Shown one piece after another: positions 1-8,836 of a stretch of DNA of 64,000 nucleotides (the first letter of the stretch is position 1; every line of letters starts with the position of its first letter). Below the pieces are notes generated by a model. That model was not told where the DNA came from and did not search any database. It saw only the letters and a list, made by a program, of their open reading frames with translations. The DNA comes from Pseudomonas sp. 7SR1. Its GTDB lineage: Bacteria > Pseudomonadota > Gammaproteobacteria > Pseudomonadales > Pseudomonadaceae. Where the stretch lies: assembly GCF_900156465.1 (NCBI RefSeq), contig NZ_LT707064.1, positions 2,264,501-2,328,500 on the forward strand, read 5' to 3'. The position numbers and the translations under genes are program-made.

Positions 1-2726
1 ACCTCTGCAAATATCGGCAACCGTTCTTTGCTTGGGTCTATACAGCAGGCACCGTAAGCGGCGGTGTGCAAGCGCTCAACGACGTAAAGGTCATCAACGG
101 TCTGGAAGGCCTCACTCAGTTCTTTGTAGAGGCTCAGGTTGTGACGTAGCAACGAGGTGAGGGCCTTCGTTGCTTTGTCCCGAAGCTCCCTACATGTGCT
201 AGAGGTGAACCAAGTGAGGGTAATAGCACAGAGGTACTGAATATTAGGGGCCGCATCCTCACTTTGTTCAAGTGCGCTCCAGTCAATCAGGCGTCGGGCG
301 ATACTTCCCTCGTCAAGAGAGAGATTGTTGATCTGGCGAGTCCAGGATGAATCGCGCTCAGCTATCTTCATGCTGAGCAGCTTTTTGTGAGTGAACTGCG
401 CGTTAAAAGGGTGGTCAGGGATCGTGCTGAGTTGAATAATGATATCGAAGTAATTATTGAAATGGCTCTGGAGTGCTTCGTATATTGCTAAAGTTCGTTC
501 AGTAAAGGCACTGCTGTTGCGCCACCTCAGGCTCTCAATAAACGATTCGCGAACTTCATAATCGTTTGCCCAGCAATTGATGTCGCCAGGCAATAGATCT
601 AGCAGTTCTCTGTTGAAGCGCTCAGGAAGCTGTATAGAAAGAGCTTCAACCAGGCCAGTCCACTCCCAATCGAGTTGCTCGCCATCATGAATAAAGCTGA
701 GAGAGCCATTCTCAAGGGCTGTCGAAGGGTCTTGAACCTCTTTGAGCAGGGCGTCAGCCATCAGATGATCCTGCAATCTCTGGAAGCTGAATCGGATGAT
801 GTCTTCTGGGTAATCAAATAGGTTGCCATCATCACCTTGTTGGCCTGGATCTACCCTGAACAACCCATTGCGCTGAAGCACTTCAAGCCAGTTTGTGCCT
901 GTTGGTGCAGGGTGACCCTCAAATCTCTGCCCTACGATTTGTATGGCTTGGCTCTGAGGAACGTAGTCACGGCGTTTGTCCGCCATGTCCAAAGCTATTG
1001 CGCCCAGAGCTTGGATAGTAGGCGGTACTAAGGTCTCGGTGCCGTCCTGGCCTACCCCTAGATTTCGAGCGATGCTTTTTAGATAGAATATAAATACGTC
1101 TCTAGTTCCATTAAGCCCTAGTGGAAATGAGGTTTTTTTATCTTTTTGAAGGGCGATACATGCACTTCTAAGAAAGAGCGGATTAACAAACTCCTCAGAT
1201 AGCCAGGGGCTGTTTGGCTGAGATATTCCACGCTTGCTAAGATAGATTCGGGCTGCCCTTGCTTGCTCGCCAGTCGTCTCAAAGCCTCGGACTTCAAAAG
1301 AGGGCAACCTGTCAAGCACTGGCTCTGGGATTATATTTTTCGTGTACTCTGTTCGGCAGCTGATTACCAGTACCAAGTTACGGTATTTTTCAACTTTAGT
1401 GATGAACTCCGCCAGCTCAGCATTCCAGAGCCTCCGGCCAGCCCCTTCATTTATGGCGTCGACTAAAAGTAGGCCTCGTTTACCAGTAGCCTCACATGCA
1501 GCGCTTAGAGTTTTAAGGAAGACGTCAGAGGTGATGTCGCCCAGCTCTAGCCTCGAAGTGATCTGTTTCCAGAGGTTGCCGCTGCTAAGATGCTGCCCCA
1601 AGATCAATACCGCCCTTCTTCCCTCCAGCGTGGCCCGTTGCGCGATACTCCCCAGTAGGTGAGATTTGCCCGTTCCCGCTCTGCCATATAAGAGGATAGT
1701 TCGTGAGTTTTCTCCGTCAAAATACTCGTTTCCGAGTAACGAGAGCAGAGAATCGACTTCTCCGCCAATTTTGCCGAGTCTGTATTCTAAGTCGCTAGAA
1801 TCTTGGTCATGCCCATTTTTGGGTTTTTCTTTGGATGCGTCAGACTCCCATTTGGCAGACCACAACTGTGACAGTTGTTTACTGATTTCATTGGCGGATT
1901 CTGTGCATTCTGCAATGGGCCATGGGCGCCATGGGTCTGTTGTTATGTCTAGCGCCAATATCTCTAGACTTTTAGCTGCGTCGCGGATGTTAATGGCTAT
2001 TGGGATTGCCTTTTCGCCTAGATTTCTCTCAACCTTTTCCAGGCTAATCGTGTCACAGAGCTTGGCTATTTGCTTCCGGATCTCAGAAGCTACGCTTTCA
2101 TCATGAAGCGCTACTTTGAATAGCTTTTCGATTCGTACTTCAACGTGATCCTCGGGATGATAGCGCTCTTCCAAAGACTTAACAGACAGCTCAATTTTTT
2201 CTCTGAACCAACATTCCGAAAGCTCAACATCGCCAAACCAAAAATTACGAAGCCCTTCAGCGTTCGGTCGTATCAGTCGGTCAGTAATGGTGGAGGCTGT
2301 CCAGGGAACAAATTCTACTTGTTTCCCTGTAGGAACAAGGCTTTCCCACTTAGCCTTGTGCGTTGCCCAGTGCTCCCATCCAGTCATGCCTCCACCCTTT
2401 CGACCTGTCTTATCAGTAAGGTCACATGGAATGGCAATAACATACTTTGTCAGAGAAGGATGAATCGTGAGAGCTTGTTTAACTGACTCGTCAATATTAG
2501 CCCAGTCAATCTCGCTGGACTTTAAATAGTATTTCGCCTGGTAGCCGATTTCGCTTGTGTCTTTGAGCAACCAGTAGGCCTCGATTCCGCCGTCTCCCCC
2601 GGCACCTTCAATTCGCCTGAATTCGGCGTCAGCGGCTGGCCGGTCAAGGTGTGCCAGCTGGCAAATGAGTTCTTCGAAAGCGAGGCGCTGTCCTGATTCC
2701 ATGCCCCTGATGCGTGAGTAATCCAT
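1..2726 (-). CDS. Avs-like STAND NTPase with N-terminal Mrr-type nuclease (partial, C-terminus outside window)
   Basis: 908 codons are visible; the reading frame is still open at position 1, so the C-terminus lies outside. The ATG at 2724-2726 begins MDYSRIRGMESGQRLAFEEL. Residues about 10-130 look like a PD-(D/E)XK/Mrr nuclease: FEEL (E18), GGDGGIEAYW (D45, E49) and YQAKYY (Q63, K65). A P-loop GRAGTGKS lies at 348-355 and a STAND-type Walker B LLLVDAINEG (D423) follows. The last visible part is helical and contains LYVVERLHTAAYG near residue 880, a motif type I associate with the repeat sensor region of Avs proteins. Family knowledge: Avs proteins bind a conserved phage protein and then activate the nuclease; the Mrr-nuclease form is Avs4. 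That this is an Avs4-type protein is inference; a nuclease-STAND fusion is what the sequence shows. Base composition is more AT-rich than the core genes, which fits horizontal transfer. Confidence 0.8.
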   Translation of the reverse strand, partial: MDYSRIRGMESGQRLAFEELICQLAHLDRPAADAEFRRIEGAGGDGGIEAYWLLKDTSEIGYQAKYYLKSSEIDWANIDESVKQALTIHPSLTKYVIAIPCDLTDKTGRKGGGMTGWEHWATHKAKWESLVPTGKQVEFVPWTASTITDRLIRPNAEGLRNFWFGDVELSECWFREKIELSVKSLEERYHPEDHVEVRIEKLFKVALHDESVASEIRKQIAKLCDTISLEKVERNLGEKAIPIAINIRDAAKSLEILALDITTDPWRPWPIAECTESANEISKQLSQLWSAKWESDASKEKPKNGHDQDSSDLEYRLGKIGGEVDSLLSLLGNEYFDGENSRTILLYGRAGTGKSHLLGSIAQRATLEGRRAVLILGQHLSSGNLWKQITSRLELGDITSDVFLKTLSAACEATGKRGLLLVDAINEGAGRRLWNAELAEFITKVEKYRNLVLVISCRTEYTKNIIPEPVLDRLPSFEVRGFETTGEQARAARIYLSKRGISQPNSPWLSEEFVNPLFLRSACIALQKDKKTSFPLGLNGTRDVFIFYLKSIARNLGVGQDGTETLVPPTIQALGAIALDMADKRRDYVPQSQAIQIVGQRFEGHPAPTGTNWLEVLQRNGLFRVDPGQQGDDGNLFDYPEDIIRFSFQRLQDHLMADALLKEVQDPSTALENGSLSFIHDGEQLDWEWTGLVEALSIQLPERFNRELLDLLPGDINCWANDYEVRESFIESLRWRNSSAFTERTLAIYEALQSHFNNYFDIIIQLSTIPDHPFNAQFTHKKLLSMKIAERDSSWTRQINNLSLDEGSIARRLIDWSALEQSEDAAPNIQYLCAITLTWFTSSTCRELRDKATKALTSLLRHNLSLYKELSEAFQTVDDLYVVERLHTAAYGACCIDPSKERLPIFAE

Positions 2727-2945
2727 GTGGGTATCCGTAGCAAAAACTGACTGATGGCACCTTGCTTTATTCGAGTGTAAACGTTTGGGCAGGTATCGAC
2801 ATGCAGGAGTGCAGGAATACGATGTGTTCCACGAGGTTTGGACAACTACCGAACCGGCGCCGAGCTCTGCTGGAGGAGCTATTCAATGGGTAGTCCCCCC
2901 GGAAATCAGCACTCGCCGGAAGTAGAGGTCAGGCCACGAGGACCA

Positions 2946-3199
2946 ACTGAATCGCCCCGTCTTTCCTAGACACTCTCCAAGCTCTGGAAATAGCGATTCT
3001 CAAACCCCACTGACGATAGCTGCATAACGCTGTTGTAGCGGCGTTTGGGGTTATAGGGCATCTCGATGTAATCGAACACATCACTTCGGGCTTCTTCGCG
3101 GGTGCCGTAGATTTTCCGCCGGATACGTTCCCGCTTCAGCAACTGGAAAAAGCTTTCCGTTATCGCGTTGTCGTAGCAGTTGCCGCGTCGACTCATTCC
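2946..3199 (-). mobile_element. truncated IS3-family insertion sequence remnant
   Basis: Only the 3' end of an element is present. It carries the end of an orfB-type transposase and, just outside the stop codon, a terminal sequence (around 2948-2974, TGAATCGCCCC then CCTAGACAC) resembling IS3-family inverted repeats. To the right of 3199 the transposase homology stops abruptly and I could find neither the orfA part nor a second terminal repeat. The 2727-2945 stretch between this scar and the Avs-like start holds no gene I can support. Confidence 0.7.
2966..3196 (-). pseudogene. IS3-family transposase, C-terminal fragment
   Basis: The 76 residues begin MSRRGNCYDNAITESFFQLL and continue with GTREEARSDVFDYIE and YNPKRRY. 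This is the end of the DDE integrase core of IS3-family OrfB, including the last catalytic acidic residue in the ESFF block. Full-length proteins are about 270-300 residues, so some three quarters are missing. The usual start of the motif is internal, so the apparent ATG is just an internal methionine and the fragment is not expected to be active. Confidence 0.85.
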
Positions 3200-3450
3200 T
3201 CTGCAAGCCTCGTATGAGATCAGCTACTCGATCATGAAAGGGGGAGCGGACGGCTGGCTGCGAGAGAGCAAGGCAGAGTGCGTAAGCCTTCTGGTGCACG
3301 GCCAGTACGTGGTTCACCCGTTTAACACATCATGGAATGTCTTTGTGCAGAGCATTTGCCTCGCTCCCCCTCCCGGCGGGGAAAATCACTCTAATATCTC
3401 CGTCGCGGTACTGAAGTCGGGGTCGGTCAGAGTCACCGGGATTCGTTTTC

Positions 3451-4575
3451 TCACATTCTTAGCTCAAAAATCTCGTCTACGAACTGATTAACCTCGGCTG
3501 CCGCGTAAGAGTTAGGTGCTACATCCAAGACAGAATGGAAGTAGCTAAATCCGGTCCATAGGCTACGATTGCGATTGTAATCGTGAGTTACTGTCTCATG
3601 CGCCGATGTGAACTTGGACTTTAGTAGTGGAATGCCTAGCTTGGTGATATTAAACAGTATGCTTTCACGCTTTTCCTTCTCGTCGGCTTTGGATTGATCC
3701 AGCTCCATTGCGATCTCTTCGCTGATTTCAACGTAGTCGCCAACGTATTCTTCTAGCTCTATGCTTCTGCCTCCAACATCGCATTTTGTAATAAGGCCGA
3801 ATAACATTGGGTTTTTCTTTTTCTTGAGTAGGCGCTTGAAGTGTGCAATAAAGTTTTCCGCGCTATAAATGGACTGCTGGCAATTGCTGTCTAGAACTAG
3901 CACCATGAGATCGACGAGGTCGCGTACCTTTTCTAGGCTACGGTTCATATCGAAAAGAACGTAGTCATAGTTTTTTTTCAGTTGCTCGTAGGTTTTCTTT
4001 GCGTTCCTCTTTCGCTCAAGAATTTCAGATAGTTCGCTATGAATCAGTGGTCTGAAGTCTATAGTCGATGTTGGTCTGTGCGCTCTGTTGCGGTTTAATT
4101 CTTTCTCTAATTTTCCAATTTCAGACTTGGAGAAAAGAATATCTAGCTCCTCATAAAAGCTAATTTGGCTTACCAGTGAACCAGGTTCTGGGCTATCCCC
4201 TCTCTCAATTTTGCACGTATAAACGGGGTCGTTGGTCACAATGGCTACCTTGAATCCGCGCTGGACCAAGCAGGAGGCTACAGCAACAGTTATTGGGGAC
4301 TTTCCTACTCCCCCTTTGTATGCTGTGATGGATAAGGTTTGCCCAGACTCAGATTTAAAAATGTAATCTTTCAGTTCAGGCGGAATGGCTATGCCTGAAC
4401 GGTGAAAGAAGCACCAGAGAGAGCGGCGCGTTGGATTTCTTGATGATGAGTCAAAGGTCGATTCATACGATCTCCATGTGCGGTCTTTCACTCCCGCCCA
4501 GTAGGCGGCCTGAGGCACGCTGATGAAGTTCGATTCGCGTGCATGTTTCAAGCATTTACGAAGATGATTATCCAT
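3451..4575 (-). CDS. ParA/MinD-type P-loop ATPase with N-terminal HTH-like segment
   Basis: 374 residues. Residues 17-40 (SVPQAAYWAGVKDRTWRSYE) look like a helix-turn-helix. A deviant Walker A motif KGGVGKSPI lies at 87-95, where ParA proteins normally read KGGVGKTT. DYVLFDMNRS later in the protein is the Walker B position, and DLMVLVLDSN resembles the following ParA strand. The start ATG at 4575 is preceded by GAGGAG. No ParB-like gene, centromere-like repeat array or replication gene is visible beside it, so a plasmid partition role is not supported. The gene is AT-rich and lies in the accessory block next to the Avs-like gene; whether it takes part in defence, ICE maintenance or something else cannot be told. 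Confidence 0.7.
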   Translation of the reverse strand: MDNHLRKCLKHARESNFISVPQAAYWAGVKDRTWRSYESTFDSSSRNPTRRSLWCFFHRSGIAIPPELKDYIFKSESGQTLSITAYKGGVGKSPITVAVASCLVQRGFKVAIVTNDPVYTCKIERGDSPEPGSLVSQISFYEELDILFSKSEIGKLEKELNRNRAHRPTSTIDFRPLIHSELSEILERKRNAKKTYEQLKKNYDYVLFDMNRSLEKVRDLVDLMVLVLDSNCQQSIYSAENFIAHFKRLLKKKKNPMLFGLITKCDVGGRSIELEEYVGDYVEISEEIAMELDQSKADEKEKRESILFNITKLGIPLLKSKFTSAHETVTHDYNRNRSLWTGFSYFHSVLDVAPNSYAAAEVNQFVDEIFELRM

Positions 4576-4959
4576 GGTGTCTCCTCATGCGTTTTATCAA
4601 AGGATATGAGGAGGGCGAGCGCAGCAACAGTTGAGCTTTGTGCCACGTTTGCGGGCAGCGTCCCTTGAGGGCTCCTCAGCTAGATCCGCTGGGAGCCATT
4701 GATTTGCATGAGTCGGCCTGTGGGGATGAGCGTCTGGCCCCCTCCACGATTGGGATGGCACTGCTTTACAGGGTGACGGCCGCTGCTGAAACAAGCAAAA
4801 TGTAAACAACCCGTCCCGTTGCAGGGGGCTTATTTACATCTTTTCTGTTCGGAGATCGTTATGTGTGTCCAAGGCCTTGATTTTCAAAGGGTATTCGACC
4901 TGTTTACGCTCTCCATGTATACAGAACCGTTTTAAGAGTCGCTGAATACCGCATCGCAC
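4576..4959. other. gene-free interval upstream of the ParA-like gene
   Basis: About 380 bases with no convincing coding sequence; the short open frames here have no recognisable product. It must contain the promoter of the ParA-like gene. An inverted pair ATGTAAA (4800-4806) and TTTACAT (4833-4839) separated by 26 bases could be an operator, but this is weak. The change from AT-rich accessory DNA to core-like DNA takes place in or just right of this interval. I see no tRNA gene or clear att repeat. Confidence 0.4.
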
Positions 4960-4996
4960 AAAAAACCGCGCTTCGTTTTCGAAACGCGGTTTTTTT
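4960..4996 (-). terminator. Rho-independent terminator of the cysteine hydrolase gene
   Basis: An inverted repeat pairs AAAACCGCG with CGCGGTTTT (inner bases also nearly complementary) and is flanked by A-runs on the left and T-runs on the right, so it could work in both directions. It lies 19 bases beyond the stop codon of the reverse-strand gene ending at 5015. Confidence 0.85.
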
Positions 4997-5014
4997 ACGC
5001 CTGGCCCTTGGTGC

Positions 5015-5569
5015 TCAGGCCCTGCCACCTAGAAATTGCTCCGCGCTCACGACGTTTGCATAGGCAAACCCCAGCGCCGCCATGAAGGCCGCATGCACTT
5101 GGGCGGCGGGGACGACGACGCCGTTGAATTCCAGGTCCAGGGTGGCGCAAGCGTCGTGGATCACCGTGACGTCATAACCCAGATCCGCCGCCGCACGGGT
5201 GACACCGTCGACGCACATATGGCTCATGCTGCCGACGATGACCAATTGTTCGATACCGTGCTGGTCGAGGAGGGCCTGCAGCTCGGTTTCACGGAACGAA
5301 TTGACATAATGCTTGAGCACCACCGGCTCATCGGCGCGGTTGAGCACCTTGGAATGCAGCTTCGCGCCTTCGGAGCCTGGCGTGAAGAACGGAGCATCTT
5401 CGGAGGTGAATTCGTGGCGAATATGCACCACTTGCTTGCCGGCCTGGCGAAAGGCTTCAATGATCCGGGCGGCCTTGTCGGCGGCGGCCTCGACTCCGCT
5501 CAATGGCCATTTTCCCTGGGGGAAGTAGTCGTTCTGGATATCGACTACGATGAGCGCTTGCTTGGACAT
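5015..5569 (-). CDS. isochorismatase-like cysteine hydrolase
   Basis: 184 residues, the usual size for the family. The start chosen is the ATG at 5569, which follows GAGGAAAG and opens MSKQALIVVDIQNDYF; a longer frame upstream adds an unrelated tail. The catalytic triad expected for this fold is visible: D10 in VVDIQNDY, the lysine in VVLKHYVNSF and the cysteine in SMSHMCVDGVTRA. Members hydrolyse amide or vinyl-ether bonds (nicotinamidase, isochorismatase, N-carbamoyl substrates); the substrate cannot be told. It is divergent from the AraC-type regulator at 5668, with 98 bases between the starts, which suggests local control by that regulator. Confidence 0.88.
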   Translation of the reverse strand: MSKQALIVVDIQNDYFPQGKWPLSGVEAAADKAARIIEAFRQAGKQVVHIRHEFTSEDAPFFTPGSEGAKLHSKVLNRADEPVVLKHYVNSFRETELQALLDQHGIEQLVIVGSMSHMCVDGVTRAAADLGYDVTVIHDACATLDLEFNGVVVPAAQVHAAFMAALGFAYANVVSAEQFLGGRA

Positions 5570-5667
5570 GGGGCTTTCCTCGATCAGGTTGGAAGTGAGG
5601 CCATCATCGGCTTTTGCCGCCGCGTCGAGGATTGGCCGCAACGACAATAAGCGAGGGAAAACTGACA

Positions 5668-6663
5668 ATGGTGCAACAAAGGGCGGTCGCGGAGCTCGGG
5701 GTGTTGATCTATCCGGGCGCGCAGTTGGCGGCGGTGCATGGCTTGACCGACCTGTTCGCCGTGGCGGACCGGATCGCGCTGGAGCATGCCAGCGCGCCGT
5801 TGCCGCGTTTGCGGGTCAGCCATTGGCGGGCGGAGCACGGTGAGGCACCGTCACGGGTGTTCGACAGCGCAGCCGGGCCGGCGGGCCAACTGGCCGCGCT
5901 GCTGATCCCGCCATCCCTCGACGGTTTCAGCGAAGGCCAGGCTGCCGACGGACTGATGAACTGGCTGCGGATACAGCATGCCGGCGGCACGGTACTGGGC
6001 GGGGTCTGCGTCGGTTCGATCCTGCTGGCCGAAAGCGGCTTGCTCGATGGGCGTAGCGCCACCACTCACTGGACGTCCGCCAAGAGTTTCGCCGCCCGCT
6101 ACCCCAAGGTCAGGCTCCAGGCGGACAAGCCCATCGTCGACGATGGCGACCTGATTACCACGGCCGGACTGATGGCCTGGTCGGAGCTGGGGTTGCGCCT
6201 GGTGGACCGCCTGCTCGGGCCGAGCATCGCCACACGCACAGCGCAATTTCTGGTGATCGAGCATAGCGACAGCGCCAGCCAGTGCGGCAGCAACTTCGCG
6301 CCGATCCTCGGGCATGGGGATGCGGCGATTCTCAAGGTCCAGCACTGGCTGCAAGGCAGCGGAGCGGTGGATGTGTCTCTGGGCGCGATGGCCGAACGGG
6401 CAGGGCTGGAAGAACGCACCTTCCTGCGAAGGTTCCGCGCCGCCACCGGCCTCAAGCCTACCGAATACTGCCAGCATCTGCGGGTTGGCAAGGCACGGGA
6501 AATGCTGGAATTCACCAACGGCACCATCGACCACATCGCCTGGACCGTGGGCTATCAGGATGCAAGCGCCTTCCGGGCGATCTTCAGGAAAATCACCGGG
6601 CTGGCGCCGAGCGACTACCGGACGAGATTCGGTGTGAGCCCGCCGAGCGGTTCAAAGGGATAG
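5668..6663 (+). CDS. GlxA/FtrA-type transcriptional regulator (DJ-1/PfpI domain plus AraC HTH)
   Basis: 331 residues from the ATG at 5668, preceded by GAGGGAAA. Residues 1-190 are a class-I glutamine amidotransferase-like (DJ-1/PfpI) domain with the nucleophile-elbow sequence GGVCVGSILLAESGLL. Residues about 235-331 are a double HTH of AraC type, with LRRFRAATGLKPTEYCQ and VGYQDASAFRAIFRKITG. Such regulators sense small metabolites and usually act on adjacent genes, here the divergent cysteine hydrolase. The longer frame starting at 5614 overlaps the promoter interval and lacks an SD. Confidence 0.9.
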   Translation: MVQQRAVAELGVLIYPGAQLAAVHGLTDLFAVADRIALEHASAPLPRLRVSHWRAEHGEAPSRVFDSAAGPAGQLAALLIPPSLDGFSEGQAADGLMNWLRIQHAGGTVLGGVCVGSILLAESGLLDGRSATTHWTSAKSFAARYPKVRLQADKPIVDDGDLITTAGLMAWSELGLRLVDRLLGPSIATRTAQFLVIEHSDSASQCGSNFAPILGHGDAAILKVQHWLQGSGAVDVSLGAMAERAGLEERTFLRRFRAATGLKPTEYCQHLRVGKAREMLEFTNGTIDHIAWTVGYQDASAFRAIFRKITGLAPSDYRTRFGVSPPSGSKG

Positions 6664-6846
6664 CGACGCCTTTATCCCCAGTCGTGCAAATTGCGGGATG
6701 CTTTGCGCTGGTCGTGCAGAATGAAACAGGCCAGATGCTATTAATCCTCCGACGGGACGCCCATTTTCCTGACCGTTCGTCCCCCGCCGAGCCTTGGCCT
6801 GATCTCTGCACCCCTTTACTTGAAGCCATCGAGGTAAGGGCAACGC

Positions 6847-7956
6847 ATGACGTCAGTCAAACGCAACAAAACGGTAGTGGCGCATTCCATCAATCCTCAC
6901 GCGCCCGTCCATGAGGTGCAGACCAATCGAGCCTTGGCCCATTGGTTGGCGCAGATCCTCGGGTTTGAATACGGCGGCAGCTATGACCGCGAGCAACATG
7001 CGGGGCGCGACTTGTATCTGCTGCCTACGCAAACCCTGATCGGCGCCGAAGCCGCGCGGCAGTTCGGTGTCCATGGGCCGGACGATCTGTGGGGCGGCTA
7101 TGTCGAGCATGATTTCATCTGCACCAAGGCCATCACCCACGGTCTGTTGAACAAGTACGCCGTCGCGCCCGAGGGGTGGTCGCCGTTGTTCGCCAAATTG
7201 AGCCGCGGCGTGGTGCTCGACGGTGTCAGTGTCTTTTCGCTCAAGGACGCGCGCCCCGCAGCCGAACATCTGCTGTACGCCGGGCCGATCCGCTTCAAGC
7301 CCATCCATGCCTGTGCCGGGCGCGACCAGCGCGTGATCGAGAGCATCGCCCAGTTCGACGAAATCGTCGCCGCGCCCGATGCCCAGGCGTTGTTCAGCGC
7401 CGGAGTGGTATTGGAGCAGAACCTGCGGGAGGTCAAGACCCAGAGCGTTGGCCAGAGCTGCATCGGCGGCAAGGTCATCAGCTATTGCGGCGTGCAACAC
7501 CTCACCCGTGACAGCGAGGGGCTGGAGGTCTACGGCGGTTCGGACCTGCTGGTGGTGCAGGGCGGTTACATCGAGTTGCTCAGGCTTGAACTGGCCGACG
7601 ACGTTCGCGAAGCGGTGCGACTGGCCCAGGTGTTCGACGATGCCGCCAACCAGGCCTATCCCGGTTTCTTCGCGTCGCGGCGCAACTACGACATTGCCCA
7701 GGGCCTCGACGCCGGCGGCCAGCCCCGTGGCGGTGTGCTGGAACAATCCTGGCGCATGGGCGGGGCCAGCAGTGCCGAGCTTGCGGCGTTGCAAGTATTC
7801 GTCGAGGACCCCTCCACCAGTGTGGTGCGCGTGTCCTCGGTGGAAACCTATACCGACCAACCGCTACCCGCCGGTGCCCGGGAGGTGTATCGCGGCGCGG
7901 CGGAAAATGGTGATTTCCTACTCAAATACGTAACGGTTCAATCCCATGACGGCTAG
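6847..7956 (+). CDS. DUF3182 family protein
   Basis: 369 residues beginning MTSVKRNKTVVAHSINPH. I recognise it as an uncharacterised DUF3182 protein of Pseudomonas and relatives. Its length and the pattern FKPIHACAGRDQRVI / VLEQNLREVKTQSVGQ recall an ATP-grasp-like layout, but I do not claim an enzyme activity. No signal peptide or membrane segment is seen, so it should be cytoplasmic. Its stop overlaps the start of the alpha/beta hydrolase by 11 bases, so the two genes are co-transcribed. A run AGGTAAGGGC precedes the start. Confidence 0.75.
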   Translation: MTSVKRNKTVVAHSINPHAPVHEVQTNRALAHWLAQILGFEYGGSYDREQHAGRDLYLLPTQTLIGAEAARQFGVHGPDDLWGGYVEHDFICTKAITHGLLNKYAVAPEGWSPLFAKLSRGVVLDGVSVFSLKDARPAAEHLLYAGPIRFKPIHACAGRDQRVIESIAQFDEIVAAPDAQALFSAGVVLEQNLREVKTQSVGQSCIGGKVISYCGVQHLTRDSEGLEVYGGSDLLVVQGGYIELLRLELADDVREAVRLAQVFDDAANQAYPGFFASRRNYDIAQGLDAGGQPRGGVLEQSWRMGGASSAELAALQVFVEDPSTSVVRVSSVETYTDQPLPAGAREVYRGAAENGDFLLKYVTVQSHDG

Positions 7957-8704
7957 AAGCGAAACCATTCAGATCGAGATCGATGATGAGCACATGAACG
8001 GGACGTTCCTCAGTCCCAAATCGAAAGTGCCCGGCGTGTTGTTCGTACACGGTTGGGGTGGCAGCCAGGAGCGTGATCTGGAACGGGCCAAAGGCATCGC
8101 CGGCCTGGGCTGCGTGTGCCTGACCTTCGACTTGCGCGGCCACACCGGCGGGGCGGGCATTCCGTTGTCCCGGGTCACCCGGGAAGACAATCTGCGGGAT
8201 TTGCTGGCGGCCTATGACCGGTTGCTCGCCCATCCGGCCCTGGACACCTCGGCGATTGCTGTGGTGGGTACCAGCTACGGCGGTTACCTGGCAGCCATCC
8301 TGACCTCGCTGCGACCGGTACGCTGGCTGGCCCTGCGGGTGCCGGCCCTGTACCGCGACGAGCAATGGCATACTCCCAAGCGCGACCTGGACAAGACTGA
8401 CCTGCTGGATTATCGCAGCACCCTGGTCCACGCCCATACCAATCGTGCCTTGCACGCGTGTTCGCAGTTCACGGGGGACGTGCTGTTGGTGGAGTCGGAG
8501 ACCGACGATCATGTACCCCACGCCACCATCATGAGCTACCGCGCCGCGTGCCAGCAGACCCACTCGCTGACGCACCGGATCATCGACGGAGCCGACCATG
8601 CCCTGAGCGATCCCGTGTCACAGCAGGCTTACACCTCGATCCTGGTGGACTGGATCACGGAAATGGTGGTGGGAGAGCGGTTGAGCATCATCCAGGAGCG
8701 CTGA
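7946..8704 (+). CDS. alpha/beta hydrolase
   Basis: 252 residues. The oxyanion-hole region is LFVHGWGGSQ, the nucleophile elbow is GTSYGGYLA, and the acid and histidine are in ESETDDHVP and IDGADHALS, giving a complete Ser-Asp-His triad. The sequence is closest in pattern to dienelactone hydrolase and acyl-peptidase-like serine hydrolases; the substrate is unknown. It overlaps the DUF3182 gene by 11 bases and ends convergently to ybhN, with a REPIN between them. No export signal is visible. Confidence 0.88.
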   Translation: MTARSETIQIEIDDEHMNGTFLSPKSKVPGVLFVHGWGGSQERDLERAKGIAGLGCVCLTFDLRGHTGGAGIPLSRVTREDNLRDLLAAYDRLLAHPALDTSAIAVVGTSYGGYLAAILTSLRPVRWLALRVPALYRDEQWHTPKRDLDKTDLLDYRSTLVHAHTNRALHACSQFTGDVLLVESETDDHVPHATIMSYRAACQQTHSLTHRIIDGADHALSDPVSQQAYTSILVDWITEMVVGERLSIIQER

Positions 8705-8723
8705 TCATGTGGGTGTGTGCGGG

Positions 8724-8820
8724 GCTTATCGCGAGCAGGCTCGCTCCCACACCGGACTGCGACGGGCGCCAACCCCATGTCCAATGCCATCTCCTGTGGG
8801 AGCGAGCTTGCTCGCGATGG
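8724..8820. repeat. REPIN, GTGGGAGCGAGCTTGCTCGCGA family
   Basis: Two inverted copies of a Pseudomonas REP, at about 8724-8753 and 8793-8820, each a small palindrome (GCGAGC..GCTCGC). It sits between two convergent genes, where it may also help transcript ends. Confidence 0.9.
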
Positions 8821-8836
8821 GGCCGGGCGTGGCACC

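Noticed and set aside
2522..2845. 107-residue reverse open frame overlapping the Avs-like start
   Set aside because: Different frame from the nuclease domain, whose motifs are clear; a shadow.
3180..3491. 103-residue forward open frame between IS scar and ParA-like gene
   Set aside because: No recognisable product, overlaps the 3' end of the ParA-like gene, and no SD; treated as non-coding.
4597..4809. 70-residue reverse open frame upstream of the ParA-like gene
   Set aside because: Cys- and Pro-rich nonsense-like composition, no SD, no family.
4576..5014. tRNA gene or att duplication as an island target
   Set aside because: No cloverleaf-like sequence and no direct repeat seen; cannot exclude a target outside the window.
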